Below are positions 28,673 to 37,803 of a DNA stretch of 58,408 nt, piece after piece; position 1 is the stretch's first letter; every line of letters begins with the position of its first letter. The stretch covers positions 1-58,408 of the forward strand of contig VGCZ01000032.1 in NCBI GenBank assembly GCA_016869975.1, written 5' to 3'. The translations under genes were made by a program, and so were the position numbers. The notes beneath the pieces were generated by a model, which was not told the DNA's origin, did not search any database, and saw nothing but the letters and a program-made list of their open reading frames with translations. The stretch is from Alphaproteobacteria bacterium (GTDB taxonomy: Bacteria; Pseudomonadota; Alphaproteobacteria; Reyranellales; Reyranellaceae).

Positions 28673-29662
28673 ATGATCGTGGTCACCGGCGGCGCCGGCT
28701 TCATCGGCTCCTGTCTGGTCGCGGCTCTGGAACGCGCCGGCGCACGTGCCGTCGTCGTCGTCGATCGCCTCGATCACGAGGCCAAGCGGCGCAACCTCCT
28801 CAAACGGCGCGCCCTCGCGGCCTTTGTACCGCCCGAAGCACTCGATGACTTCCTCGAGCGCGAGGGCCGTCGTGTCGAGGCGATGTTCCATCTCGGCGCC
28901 ATCAGCTCGACCACGGAGACCGATCTCGTCCTGCTCGAGCGTGTCAACGTCGCCCTGCCGCTTCGCCTGTGGCGCTTCTGCGCCCGGCGCGGAATCCCTT
29001 TCCTGTATGCCTCGTCGGCCGCGACCTATGGCGACGGCGCGCACGGCTTCGACGACGCCTTCGACGGCCAGGCCTTGCGCCGGCTGGCGCCGCTCAACCC
29101 CTACGGCGCGAGCAAGCACCGCTTCGACCTCGAGGTGCTGCGCATGGTCGCGGCGGGCGAGCTCTCGCCGCCGTCCTGGGCGGGGCTGAAGTTCTTCAAC
29201 GTCTATGGCCCCAACGAGTATCACAAGGGCGGCCAGCGTAGCGTCGCGCTGGCGCTCTTCGAGCAGGTGCGCGACAGCGGTCGCGCGCGGCTGTTCCGCT
29301 CGCACAACCCCGACTACGGCGATGGCGGCCAGTTGCGCGACTTCGTCTGGATCGACGACTGCGTCGCCGCCATGCTGGCGCTGTGGCGCCAGCCGGCGCT
29401 GTCGGGCCTGTTCAATATCGGCACCGGCCAGGCGCGAAGCTTCCTCGACCTCGCACACGCCGTCTTCGCCGCGATGGGCCGCCCCGTCGCCATCGACTGG
29501 ATCGACACGCCCGAAGCGATCCGTGAACGGTATCAGTACTTCACCGAGGCGCGCGTCGAACGACTGCGCGCGGCCGGCTTCACGGCGCCGTTCACCGCCC
29601 TGGAGGACGGCGTGCGGCGCTATATCACCGACCATCTGTCCCGGGCCGATCCTTATCGGTGA
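28673..29662 (+). CDS. hldD: ADP-glyceromanno-heptose 6-epimerase
   Basis: This 329-residue short-chain dehydrogenase-type epimerase has the NADP-binding motif VTGGAGFIGSCLVAALER, followed by HLGAISSTTETD, the catalytic Tyr-x3-Lys in YGASKHRFD, KFFNVYGPNEYHKGGQRSVA and DFVWIDDCVAAML, all diagnostic of HldD/RfaD. It converts ADP-D-glycero- to ADP-L-glycero-D-manno-heptose for the lipopolysaccharide inner core. This implies heptose-containing LPS; the other heptose genes are not in the window. It stands alone between ubiK and lgt, a place usually directly occupied by lgt, so it may be an insertion into that cluster. Confidence 0.92.
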   Translation: MIVVTGGAGFIGSCLVAALERAGARAVVVVDRLDHEAKRRNLLKRRALAAFVPPEALDDFLEREGRRVEAMFHLGAISSTTETDLVLLERVNVALPLRLWRFCARRGIPFLYASSAATYGDGAHGFDDAFDGQALRRLAPLNPYGASKHRFDLEVLRMVAAGELSPPSWAGLKFFNVYGPNEYHKGGQRSVALALFEQVRDSGRARLFRSHNPDYGDGGQLRDFVWIDDCVAAMLALWRQPALSGLFNIGTGQARSFLDLAHAVFAAMGRPVAIDWIDTPEAIRERYQYFTEARVERLRAAGFTAPFTALEDGVRRYITDHLSRADPYR

Positions 29663-29719
29663 ATCGCGGCGGCAACGCCTTGCGTGACAGCCGCCGTAAG
29701 GGCCGCTAAACCCGCGCCC

Positions 29720-30535
29720 ATGCTGCCCGCGGTCATCCCCTATCCCGACATCGATCCCGTCGCGATCGCCATCGGTCCGCTCGCCATCCGCTGGTACGCG
29801 CTGGCCTATATCGCGGGTCTCGTCGTCGCCTGGCTGATGGCCCGACGCATCGTCGAGCAGGCGCCCCGGGTGATGAGCGCCAAGGCGCTCGACGACTTCC
29901 TGTTCTGGGCGGCGCTGGGCGTGATTCTCGGCGGTCGGTTGGGCTACGTGCTGTTCTACAAGCCGGGCTTCTACCTCGCCAATCCCATGAAAATCTTCAC
30001 CGTGTGGGAAGGCGGCATGTCCTTCCATGGCGGCCTACTGGGCGTGACCCTGGCGATCATCTTCTATGCCCGCAAGCAGAAGGCCGACCTGTTCGCCTTC
30101 GCCGACGTGATCGGCATCGTGGCGCCGCAAGGCCTGTTCTTCGGCCGCATGGCCAATTTCATCAACGGCGAGCTTTGGGGCCGGCCGACCGACGTGTCGT
30201 GGGCGATGATCTTTCCGCGCGATCCGCTGTTGACGCCGCGCCATCCCAGCCAGCTCTATCAGGCCTGCCTCGAAGGCCTGATCCTGTTCGCGATCACCCT
30301 GGTGCTGTGGCGGGTCTACGGCCTGCGCCGCCGGCCGGGCTTGATTTGTGGCGTGTTCTGGGCCGGCTACGGTCTGGCGCGCATCATCGGCGAGTTTTGG
30401 CGCGAGCCCGACGCGCATCTCGGCTACCTCGCCGGCACCTGGCTGACCATGGGCATGATCCTGTCGCTGCCGCTGGTCGCGTTCGGCGCCTGGCTGATCA
30501 TGCGCGCCACGAACCGACCGCCGCTGACCGCCTGA
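29720..30535 (+). CDS. lgt: Prolipoprotein diacylglyceryl transferase
   Basis: This 271-residue polytopic inner-membrane enzyme has the Lgt signature FFGRMANFINGELWGRPTD and the essential His region SFHGGLLG, then SQLYQACLEGLILF and WREPDAHLGY. It transfers diacylglycerol from phosphatidylglycerol to the lipobox Cys of prolipoproteins. A lipoprotein substrate candidate is encoded in the same cluster (32504-33547). ATG 29720 is preferred over GTG 29684 because family proteins begin near here (MLPAVIPYPDIDPVAIAIGP). It is followed at 3 bp by midA and then pgeF, the usual alphaproteobacterial operon. Confidence 0.95.
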   Translation: MLPAVIPYPDIDPVAIAIGPLAIRWYALAYIAGLVVAWLMARRIVEQAPRVMSAKALDDFLFWAALGVILGGRLGYVLFYKPGFYLANPMKIFTVWEGGMSFHGGLLGVTLAIIFYARKQKADLFAFADVIGIVAPQGLFFGRMANFINGELWGRPTDVSWAMIFPRDPLLTPRHPSQLYQACLEGLILFAITLVLWRVYGLRRRPGLICGVFWAGYGLARIIGEFWREPDAHLGYLAGTWLTMGMILSLPLVAFGAWLIMRATNRPPLTA

Positions 30536-30538
30536 GGC

Positions 30539-31630
30539 ATGGTCGAGCTCGCCGACATAATACGCCAGCGCATCGCGCTGGCCGGCCCGATCACCGTCTC
30601 CGAGTTCATGACCGAGGCGCTGAATCACCCGGTGCTCGGCTACTACCGCCGCGGCAAGCCGTTGGGCGCCGGCGGTGACTTCGTCACGGCGCCCGAGATC
30701 AGCCAGATGTTCGGCGAGCTGATAGGCGCCTGGCTGGCCGAACGCTGGACGGCCCTGGGCTCACCCCGACGCGTGCTTCTGGTCGAGCTTGGCCCTGGGC
30801 GCGGGACGCTGCTTGGCGACGCCTTGCGCGCCACCCGCGCGGTGCCCGGTTTCCACGACGCCCTCGAGCCGCACCTCGTCGAGATCCACGCCGGCCTGCG
30901 GGATGCCCAGCGCGCGGCGCTGGCCGACCATGTCACGCCGCGGTGGCACGAGCGCTTCGCCGACGTGCCGTCGGGCGCCCCGCTGTTGCTGGTCGCCAAC
31001 GAATTCCTCGACGCGCTGCCGATCCGCCAGCTCGTGCGCCAACCCTGGGGATGGGCGGAACGCATGGTCGGGCTGGTGCGCGAGAGCGCGAAGTTCGCCT
31101 TCGCGTCGGCGCCCGGCAAGTCGCCGCTGGCCGCGTTGCTGCCTGACGCGGTGCGCGCGATCGACCGGTTCGGCTCGGTCGCCGAGCTCTCGCCGGCCGT
31201 CACCTCCCTGACGTCCGAGATCGCGCGCCGCATCGCGGCCGATCATGGCGCCGCGCTGTTCGTCGATTATGGCTACGATTCCGGCACCAACGGCGACACC
31301 TTGCAGGCGCTGCGCGCGCACAAGCCCACCGACGTGTTCGAGGCCATCGGCGAGGCGGACCTGACGGCCCATGTGGATTTCGCCGCCGTCGCCCGCGCCG
31401 CCCGGCAGGCGGGCGCCGCGGTCGATGGCCCCACCGGCCAAGGCGATTTCCTGCGCGATCTTGGCATCGAAACCCGCGCCGCGCTGCTGCGCCGGACGGC
31501 GTCGCCGGCCCAAGCCGAAGCGATCGACGCGGCGTCGCGGCGCTTGATCGACCCCGATCAAATGGGCACCTTGTTCCGCGCGATCGCGTTGCGTGATCCG
31601 TCGCTGCCGCCGGCGGCGGGATTCACCTGA
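30539..31630 (+). CDS. midA: SAM-dependent methyltransferase, MidA/NDUFAF7 family
   Basis: This 363-residue protein begins with the family pattern GPITVSEFMTEALNHPVLGY and GAGGDFVTAPEISQMFGELI. The SAM-binding motif is VELGPGRGTLLGDALR, and NEFLDALPIRQLV follows. The mitochondrial homologue NDUFAF7 methylates an Arg of a complex I subunit; the bacterial role is presumably assembly of NADH dehydrogenase or a similar complex. It is cytoplasmic. Its start lies 3 bp after the lgt stop, so translation is probably coupled. This lgt-midA-pgeF order is one of the best markers of alphaproteobacterial origin in this window. Confidence 0.92.
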   Translation: MVELADIIRQRIALAGPITVSEFMTEALNHPVLGYYRRGKPLGAGGDFVTAPEISQMFGELIGAWLAERWTALGSPRRVLLVELGPGRGTLLGDALRATRAVPGFHDALEPHLVEIHAGLRDAQRAALADHVTPRWHERFADVPSGAPLLLVANEFLDALPIRQLVRQPWGWAERMVGLVRESAKFAFASAPGKSPLAALLPDAVRAIDRFGSVAELSPAVTSLTSEIARRIAADHGAALFVDYGYDSGTNGDTLQALRAHKPTDVFEAIGEADLTAHVDFAAVARAARQAGAAVDGPTGQGDFLRDLGIETRAALLRRTASPAQAEAIDAASRRLIDPDQMGTLFRAIALRDPSLPPAAGFT

Positions 31631-31670
31631 CTCGGCTCGCCGCCCCACCCGCGACGAACGGCGACCGCAC

Positions 31671-32444
31671 GTGCTCACGCTTCCCAGTCTCACCCGCCTG
31701 CCGCATGTGAGGCACGCCTTCTTCACGCGCGAAGGCGGCGTCAGCCAGGGTATCTACGCTTCTCTCAACTGCGGCTACGGTTCGACCGACGATCCCGCCA
31801 ATGTCGCGGAGAATCGCGCCCGCGCCGCCGGCCGGTTGGGCCTGGCGCCGGAGCGGTTGCTGACCGTCCATCAGATTCATTCGACGACGGTGCTCAGGGT
31901 CGACGACACGAAGCTGTGGACCTCGCCCGGCGCACCCAAGGCGGACGCAATGGTGACCGACCGGCCGGGCGTGGCGCTGGGCGTGCTGTCGGCGGATTGC
32001 GCGCCGGTGCTGCTGGCCGACGCCTCGGCACACGTGATCGGCGCGGCGCATGCCGGCTGGAAGGGCGCGTTGGCCGGCGTCGTCGAGACGACGCTCTCGG
32101 CGATGGAGAAGCTCGGCGCGCAACGCGCGCGTGTGCACGCCGCCGTCGGCCCGTGCATCGCGCGCGAATCCTACGAGGTCGGCCCCGAGTTCCCGGCGCC
32201 ATTCATCGACCAGGACGCGACCAACGCCGCGTTCTTCTCCGCCTCGCGCCGCGCGGGCCACTACATGTTCGACCTGCCCGGCTATCTGCTGCGCCGACTG
32301 CGGTTGCTGGGCGTCGCCGCCGTCGAGGACAGCGGCCACGACACCTTGGGCAACGAGCGGCAGTTCTTCAGCTACCGCCGCAATACGCTGCAGGGCGTGA
32401 AGGACTACGGTCGCGGCCTGTCCGCGATCATGCTGGTCGACTGA
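31671..32444 (+). CDS. pgeF: Peptidoglycan editing factor PgeF (laccase-domain)
   Basis: This 257-residue YfiH/PgeF protein has HAFFTREGGVSQG, the metal-site segments HQIHSTTV, ADCAPVLLAD and GAAHAGWKGALAG, and GPCIARESYEVG. PgeF removes misincorporated amino acids (such as Ser for L-Ala) from peptidoglycan precursors. Family members also show copper-dependent phenol oxidation in vitro. The start is GTG 31671, chosen because the family begins with LPSLTRLPHVRHAFFTREGG. It is third in the lgt-midA-pgeF unit, 40 bp after midA. Confidence 0.93.
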   Translation: MLTLPSLTRLPHVRHAFFTREGGVSQGIYASLNCGYGSTDDPANVAENRARAAGRLGLAPERLLTVHQIHSTTVLRVDDTKLWTSPGAPKADAMVTDRPGVALGVLSADCAPVLLADASAHVIGAAHAGWKGALAGVVETTLSAMEKLGAQRARVHAAVGPCIARESYEVGPEFPAPFIDQDATNAAFFSASRRAGHYMFDLPGYLLRRLRLLGVAAVEDSGHDTLGNERQFFSYRRNTLQGVKDYGRGLSAIMLVD

Positions 32445-32448
32445 AGCG

Positions 32449-32523
32449 ATGCCCTACCTGGTGATGTTCGCCGCGCTCTGCATGCTGGGCCTGCTGGTGA
32501 CCTGTGTCGCGATCGTGGCCTAG
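32449..32523 (+). CDS. Possible 24-residue membrane peptide
   Basis: ATG 32449, four bases after the pgeF stop, opens a frame of 24 codons encoding an almost wholly hydrophobic peptide (starts MPYLVMFAALCMLGLL, ends VAIVA). It would form one transmembrane helix. It overlaps the start of the lipoprotein gene by 20 bp in another frame. The hydrophobicity and its tight fit between two operon genes support it; the lack of a clear ribosome site speaks against it. Confidence 0.3.
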   Translation: MPYLVMFAALCMLGLLVTCVAIVA

Positions 32524-33547
32524 ACACAAGCCGTGGATCGCGCTGTGGGCGTGCCTGCTCGCGTTGAGCGCCTGCGGCGACACGCCCCGCCCGTTCCAAC
32601 CGGACGGGAAGGAAGACCAGGGTCAAGGCCAGAGCCGGACCCTCATCGACCCGCGGCTGCGCCCACCGCTGGAGCAGGCTGAGTTCGTCGTGCTGCCGCC
32701 AAAGGGCGTCACCGATGCGATGGCCGAACGCCTGCCTGTAGCCATCGTGCTGGCGCTGCGTCAGCAGGGCATCGTCGCGGCGATGAACGGCAACAGCGCG
32801 CCACGCACCATCGAGATCAGCGGCCGTCCGCATCAGGTGAACAGCGAACTGCGCGTCACCTGGGTGTGGACGGTGCGCGACACCAAGGGCGCGCTGATCG
32901 GTCGCCACGAGCAGACCACCACCACTACGCCTGATGAATGGCTCGATGGCGGCGATCGCCTGATCTCCCGCGTCGCCTCGCGTGGCGCCTATCACGTCGC
33001 CGACATGATCGGCCGCGCCGATCCCGCCAACGCGCCTGTCGGCGCGCTGACCACCGTGCTGCCACCCACTGAAGTACCGACCGCGGGCGCCGCGCCTACG
33101 GCCACCGCCACGCCGGCATCGGCCACCCCGCCCGCAGCGCCAACGCCCGCGCCCGCGCCCGCCACCGCGGCGGCGAAATTCCCGCGCGTGCGCGTGCTCA
33201 CCGTCACCGGCGCGCCGGGCGACGGCAATCGCGCGTTGACCGCCGGCATGCGGCGCGCGCTGGGCGAGCAACAGGTGGTGCTGGTCGACGCGCCCGACGC
33301 CACCACCGTGACGGTGATCGGCTCGGTCGAAATCAGCCCGCCGGCCGAGGGTGCGCAGCGCATCGTCATCCGCTGGGTGGTGAAGGGGCCGGGTGGCGAG
33401 CAGCTCGGCGACCTCGAGCAGGCCAACACCATCAAGGCCGGCGCGCTCAATGGTGAATGGGGCGGCGTCGCCCACGTCATCGCACTCGCCGCCAGCGAGG
33501 GCATCCTCGATCTGATGATCCGGGCGGGCGGTACACCGCGGCGCTGA
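32504..33547 (+). CDS. Hypothetical lipoprotein
   Basis: A 347-residue protein with a lipoprotein signal peptide: WIALWACLLALSAC, with lipobox Leu-Ser-Ala-Cys24. Residues ~25-185 form one domain (with PPKGVTDAMAERLPVAIVLA). A Thr/Ala/Pro-rich linker follows (about 185-225), then a second, similar domain (VRVLTVTGAPGDGNRALTAG). The two halves look like distant repeats of one alpha/beta module. The start is GTG 32504. It is in the lgt-midA-pgeF transcription unit, which fits dependence on Lgt. The function is not known; similar lipoproteins occur at this place in other alphaproteobacteria, as far as I recall. Confidence 0.75.
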   Translation: MSRSWPRHKPWIALWACLLALSACGDTPRPFQPDGKEDQGQGQSRTLIDPRLRPPLEQAEFVVLPPKGVTDAMAERLPVAIVLALRQQGIVAAMNGNSAPRTIEISGRPHQVNSELRVTWVWTVRDTKGALIGRHEQTTTTTPDEWLDGGDRLISRVASRGAYHVADMIGRADPANAPVGALTTVLPPTEVPTAGAAPTATATPASATPPAAPTPAPAPATAAAKFPRVRVLTVTGAPGDGNRALTAGMRRALGEQQVVLVDAPDATTVTVIGSVEISPPAEGAQRIVIRWVVKGPGGEQLGDLEQANTIKAGALNGEWGGVAHVIALAASEGILDLMIRAGGTPRR

Positions 33548-33567
33548 ATTAGCCCCAGCCCACGCGG

Positions 33568-33596
33568 TTTACAGGCCGCGCAAAGCTGTCTATGGT
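33568..33596 (+). promoter_or_regulatory. Candidate sigma-70 promoter of prs
   Basis: TTTACA (33568-33573) and TATGGT (33591-33596) are 17 bp apart, a good housekeeping spacing, and lie about 80 bp upstream of the prs start. The same -10 (TATGGT) occurs upstream of the gene at 51227. Confidence 0.4.
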
Positions 33597-33674
33597 GCCG
33601 CCCGCAATCGGGGATTTATCCTTTATTTGTAAGGCCTTGCGCGCGAACTAAGCGCCCGGGCGGGGATCGCGTCG

Positions 33675-34613
<939 letters not shown>

Positions 34614-34688
34614 ACGGACACCGTCGTTCACCTCGGCGTGCGGCGATTTGAGTCGCCGGACGCCCCATGACCGTGCGAGCCTGCCGGC

Positions 34689-35429
34689 ATGGACGAGGCG
34701 GCACGACCAGGCGGGTCTTCTGACGTCCCGCGCTGGCGACGATTCCTGCCGGTCGCGGTGATCGTCGCCGGCATCGTCGCCTACTTCGCGCTCGGCCTGC
34801 ACCGCTACGTCTCGTTCGACACGCTGCGCAAGCACCGCGCCGAGCTGGTCGCCTGGGTGGCCGATCATCGGATGCTGGCGATGGGCGTCTTTTTCGTCGG
34901 CTATGTGCTGATCATCGCCTTCTCATTGCCGATCGGCACCCTGGGCACGCTGCTCGGCGGCTTCCTGTTCGGAATCGTCATGGGTACCGCCCTGTCGGTG
35001 ATCGCCGCCACGGTCGGCGCCACCATCGTGTTCCTGGCGGCGCGCGGCGCCTTCGCCGACGTGCTGCGGCAGCGCGCCGGCGGCTGGTTCGCGCGCATGG
35101 AGGACGGGCTCAACCGCCACGCCTTCTCCTACCTGCTGTTCCTGCGCTTCGTGCCGGTCTTCCCGTTCTGGCTGATCAACATCGCGCCGGCGTTCTTCCG
35201 CGTGAGCACGCGCACCTTCGCGGCGACGACCTTTCTCGGCATCATCCCGGGCACGGCAGTCTACGCCAGCGTCGGCGCCGGCCTCGACAAGGTCTTCGAC
35301 ATGGGTCGCACACCCGACCTCGACACGCTGCGTGACCCGAATCTTCTCCTGCCGCTCGTCGCCCTGGCCGTGCTGTCGCTCGTGCCGGTGGTGTGGAGCC
35401 GGCTGCGCACCCGGCGCGAAAGGGTGTGA
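34689..35429 (+). CDS. TVP38/TMEM64 (DedA-like) membrane protein
   Basis: This 246-residue inner-membrane protein has about six hydrophobic segments. The VTT-domain signature runs through IAFSLPIGTLGTLLGGFLFG and AATVGATIVFLAARGA, then RFVPVFPFWLINIAPAFF. Related proteins are thought to move lipids or their carriers across the bilayer. The final TGA overlaps the start of the disulfide flavoprotein gene by one base, so the two are translationally linked. A TVP38 protein next to a mercuric-reductase-like flavoprotein is a recurring pair in proteobacteria, although the joint function is unproven. Confidence 0.9.
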   Translation: MDEAARPGGSSDVPRWRRFLPVAVIVAGIVAYFALGLHRYVSFDTLRKHRAELVAWVADHRMLAMGVFFVGYVLIIAFSLPIGTLGTLLGGFLFGIVMGTALSVIAATVGATIVFLAARGAFADVLRQRAGGWFARMEDGLNRHAFSYLLFLRFVPVFPFWLINIAPAFFRVSTRTFAATTFLGIIPGTAVYASVGAGLDKVFDMGRTPDLDTLRDPNLLLPLVALAVLSLVPVVWSRLRTRRERV

Positions 35430-36841
35430 TGACCGCCGATTGCGATCTCTGCGTCATCGGCGGCGGCTCGGCGGGGCTGACCGTGGCCGCCGGCGCGGCG
35501 CAGCTCGGCGCGCGCGTGATCCTGATCGAGCGTGGCGAGATGGGCGGCGATTGCCTGAACCAGGGCTGCGTGCCGTCCAAGGCGCTGATCGCCGCGGCCC
35601 ACACCGCGCAAGCGATGCGCGAGGCCGCCCGCTTCGGCATCGCGCCGGTCGAGCCCACCGTCGATTTCGCCGCGACCATGGATCACGTGCGCGGCGTGAT
35701 CGCCGCCATCGCGCCCAACGATTCGGTCGAGCGCTTCGAGAAGCTGGGCGTGCGCGTCCTGCGCACCACCGCCCGCTTCATCGCGCCGAACGTGGTCGAA
35801 GCCGGCGGTGAACGCATCCGCGCCCGCCGCTTCGTCATCGCGTCGGGCTCGCGGCCGACCGCGCCGCCGATCCCCGGCCTCGACACCGTGCCCTACCTGA
35901 CGAACGAGACGGTGTTCGGCAATCGCCAGCTGCCCGGCCATCTCGTGATCATCGGCGGCGGCCCGATCGGCATGGAGATGGCGCAGGCGCATCGTCGCCT
36001 CGGCGCGCGCGTCACCGTACTGGAAGCCGCCACTTTGCTCGGCAAGGACGACCCCGAGCTGGCCGCGATCGTCGTCGCAAGGCTCACGGCCGAGGGCGTG
36101 ACCTTGCGCGACAAGGTGAAGATCGCGCGCGTCTCCGGCGCCGCTGGCGCGATCGCCGTGGAACTCGACGGCGGTGAAAGGATCGAGGCAACACATCTGC
36201 TGGTGGCCGCCGGCCGCGCACCGAATGTCGAGGACCTCGATCTCGACAAGGCCGGCGTCGCGTACACCAGACGCGGCATCACCGTCGACAAGGCTCTGCG
36301 CACCAACAATCGCCGCGTCTACGCCATCGGCGACGTCAACGGCCTGCATCCCTTCACCCATATGGCGGGCTTCCACGGCTCGCTGGTGATCCGCAACGCG
36401 CTGTTCCGCCTGCCGGTGAATGTGCATGCCGCCGCGTTGCCGTGGGCGACCTACACCGACCCGGAGATGGCGCAGGTCGGCCTGACCGAGGCGCAGGCGC
36501 GCGAGCGCCATGGCGATGGTGCCCGCATCGCGCGTTGGCCACTGCACGAGAACGACCGCGCCCAGACCGAGCGCGAGACATCGGGGCTGGTGAAGGTCGT
36601 CGCCGACAAGCGTGGCCGCGTGCTGGGCGCCGGGATCGTGGCGCCGCGCGCCGGCGAGCTGATCCACGTCTGGTGCCTGGCGATGGCGAAAGGCTTGAAG
36701 CTCGGCACCGTGGCGCAGATGGTCGTGCCTTATCCGACCCTGGGCGAGGCGAGCAAGCGCGCGGCCGGCTCTTTCTTCACCGACGCGCTGTTCTCGCCGC
36801 GCACGCGCTGGCTGGTCAGGCTTCTGCAGCGTCTGCCGTAG
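35429..36841 (+). CDS. FAD-dependent disulfide oxidoreductase (mercuric-reductase-like)
   Basis: This 470-residue flavoprotein has the N-terminal FAD motif CVIGGGSAGLTVAAGAAQLG, the redox-active pair in GGDCLNQGCVPSKALIAA, an NAD(P)H motif IIGGGPIGMEMAQAHRRLG, and YAIGDVNGLHPFTHMAG. The C-terminal dimer segment ends PYPTLGEASKRAAG, where dihydrolipoamide dehydrogenases have a His-Pro-Thr-x-x-Glu motif; the lack of that His argues against a true lipoamide dehydrogenase. The MerA metal-binding N-terminal domain and C-terminal Cys pair are absent. ATG 35429 overlaps the TVP38 stop. Its 3' end overlaps the convergent DUF4345 gene by 26 bp. The substrate is unknown. Confidence 0.87.
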   Translation: MTADCDLCVIGGGSAGLTVAAGAAQLGARVILIERGEMGGDCLNQGCVPSKALIAAAHTAQAMREAARFGIAPVEPTVDFAATMDHVRGVIAAIAPNDSVERFEKLGVRVLRTTARFIAPNVVEAGGERIRARRFVIASGSRPTAPPIPGLDTVPYLTNETVFGNRQLPGHLVIIGGGPIGMEMAQAHRRLGARVTVLEAATLLGKDDPELAAIVVARLTAEGVTLRDKVKIARVSGAAGAIAVELDGGERIEATHLLVAAGRAPNVEDLDLDKAGVAYTRRGITVDKALRTNNRRVYAIGDVNGLHPFTHMAGFHGSLVIRNALFRLPVNVHAAALPWATYTDPEMAQVGLTEAQARERHGDGARIARWPLHENDRAQTERETSGLVKVVADKRGRVLGAGIVAPRAGELIHVWCLAMAKGLKLGTVAQMVVPYPTLGEASKRAAGSFFTDALFSPRTRWLVRLLQRLP

Positions 36842-37214
36842 CTGGCCGCACCCGCATCGTGATGAACACGATGACGGGTGGCAGCACCAGTTCGACGATT
36901 GTCATCGCGACGAAGAACGGATGCGGCAGTCCGACCGCGATCAGCGAAATGATCCGGGCAAGGCCACCGACGAAGAGAACAGCCGCCAGGAAGCGCACGA
37001 CAGGCAGCTTTCGCTCAAGACCGCGCAACGTCCACAGCATCACGGCGCCATAGGCCAGGAACATCACTGCGTAGAAGCGATCCTCGCTGTCCATGGTCGC
37101 GTTGACCGGAATCGATCCGGGAATGACGCTCGGCCCGAATGCAATATGCAGGAACGAGACGCCCACTGTGATGGCGCCACCGACGCCGAGAAGGGCCCGC
37201 AATGTCCAGAGCAT
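36816..37214 (-). CDS. DUF4345 family membrane protein
   Basis: This 132-residue protein has four hydrophobic segments: MLWTLRALLGVGGAITVGVS, then FYAVMFLAYGAVMLWTL, VVRFLAAVLFVGGLARIISL and FVAMTIVELVLPPVIVFI. The central SEDRFYAVMFLAYGA and GGLARIISL motifs are typical of DUF4345. The start is at 37214, with GGAGGA upstream. Its 3' end overlaps the convergent flavoprotein gene by 26 bp. It diverges from the bufferin-like gene, with 207 bp between them containing two perfect palindromes. The function is unknown. Confidence 0.75.
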   Translation of the reverse strand: MLWTLRALLGVGGAITVGVSFLHIAFGPSVIPGSIPVNATMDSEDRFYAVMFLAYGAVMLWTLRGLERKLPVVRFLAAVLFVGGLARIISLIAVGLPHPFFVAMTIVELVLPPVIVFITMRVRPATADAAEA

Positions 37215-37270
37215 GGATCCTCCGCACAAGCATCGGAACACATGCTATCGGCGCGGCCTGGTTCACCGAA

Positions 37271-37314
37271 TGTGCGCAAGCGCACAGGACGATCTGACGC
37301 GGTGCGATAGCACC
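37271..37314. promoter_or_regulatory. Two perfect palindromes in DUF4345/bufferin divergent promoter
   Basis: TGTGCGC-AA-GCGCACA (37271-37286) and GGTGC-GATA-GCACC (37301-37314) lie 14 bp apart, about midway between the divergent genes. Both are perfect. Their position suits operators for a dimeric repressor or activator of the bufferin-like gene or the DUF4345 gene. No regulator gene is next to them. Confidence 0.4.
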
Positions 37315-37421
37315 GGCGCATCGACGCCATAGGGAGCCGATATTTCAGCGTCCGCCTCGCCTCGGGCAGGTTCGCCTCACGCCGCAAGCAGCGGCAGCGA
37401 ACCGAAGCTGAGGAGATCATC

Positions 37422-37670
37422 ATGAAGACCACCGCCATCATCGCCAGCGCGCTCATCGCCGCGATCGCCGTCGCCGGCACCGCCGGCGCGCAGGACAAGA
37501 CCGAGAAGTGCTACGGCGTCGCCAAGGCCGGCAAGAACGACTGCCAGACCGCGACCTCGTCCTGCTCCGGCACGTCCAAGAAGGATGCGCAGGCGGACGC
37601 CTGGATCAGCGTGCCGGCCGGCCTCTGCGCCAAGATCGTCGGCGGCTCGACGGCCGCCAAGAAGGGCTGA
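37422..37670 (+). CDS. DUF2282 protein, bufferin-like (BufA1 family)
   Basis: This 82-residue protein has a Sec signal peptide ([20 protein letters not shown], cut near AGA-Q24) and a short mature part with four Cys at 30, 41, 48 and 69 ([28 protein letters not shown]). This matches the DUF2282/BufA1 pattern of bufferins, in which Cys residues are modified to thiooxazole groups to hold copper in the periplasm. Maturation requires a DUF692 (MNIO) enzyme and a DUF2063 partner, usually encoded next door; neither is in this window. The DoxX gene that usually ends such operons follows at 133 bp. AGGAG lies upstream of ATG. Function by homology only. Confidence 0.85.
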   Translation: MKTTAIIASALIAAIAVAGTAGAQDKTEKCYGVAKAGKNDCQTATSSCSGTSKKDAQADAWISVPAGLCAKIVGGSTAAKKG

Positions 37671-37803
37671 TCCACCGAGATCGGACGCGGCGCGGCGCTC
37701 CACCCGACGGGACCACATCCCCCCGCCACCGCCGGGTCGATGCACCCGAACCCATCGACGTCGCTGCCGCGTCCGAACCACCTTCCCACCGAGGATCCCG
37801 ACC

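Noticed and set aside
35429-36841. Mercuric reductase MerA
   Set aside because: The N-terminal heavy-metal domain and the C-terminal Cys pair are missing and no mer genes adjoin it.
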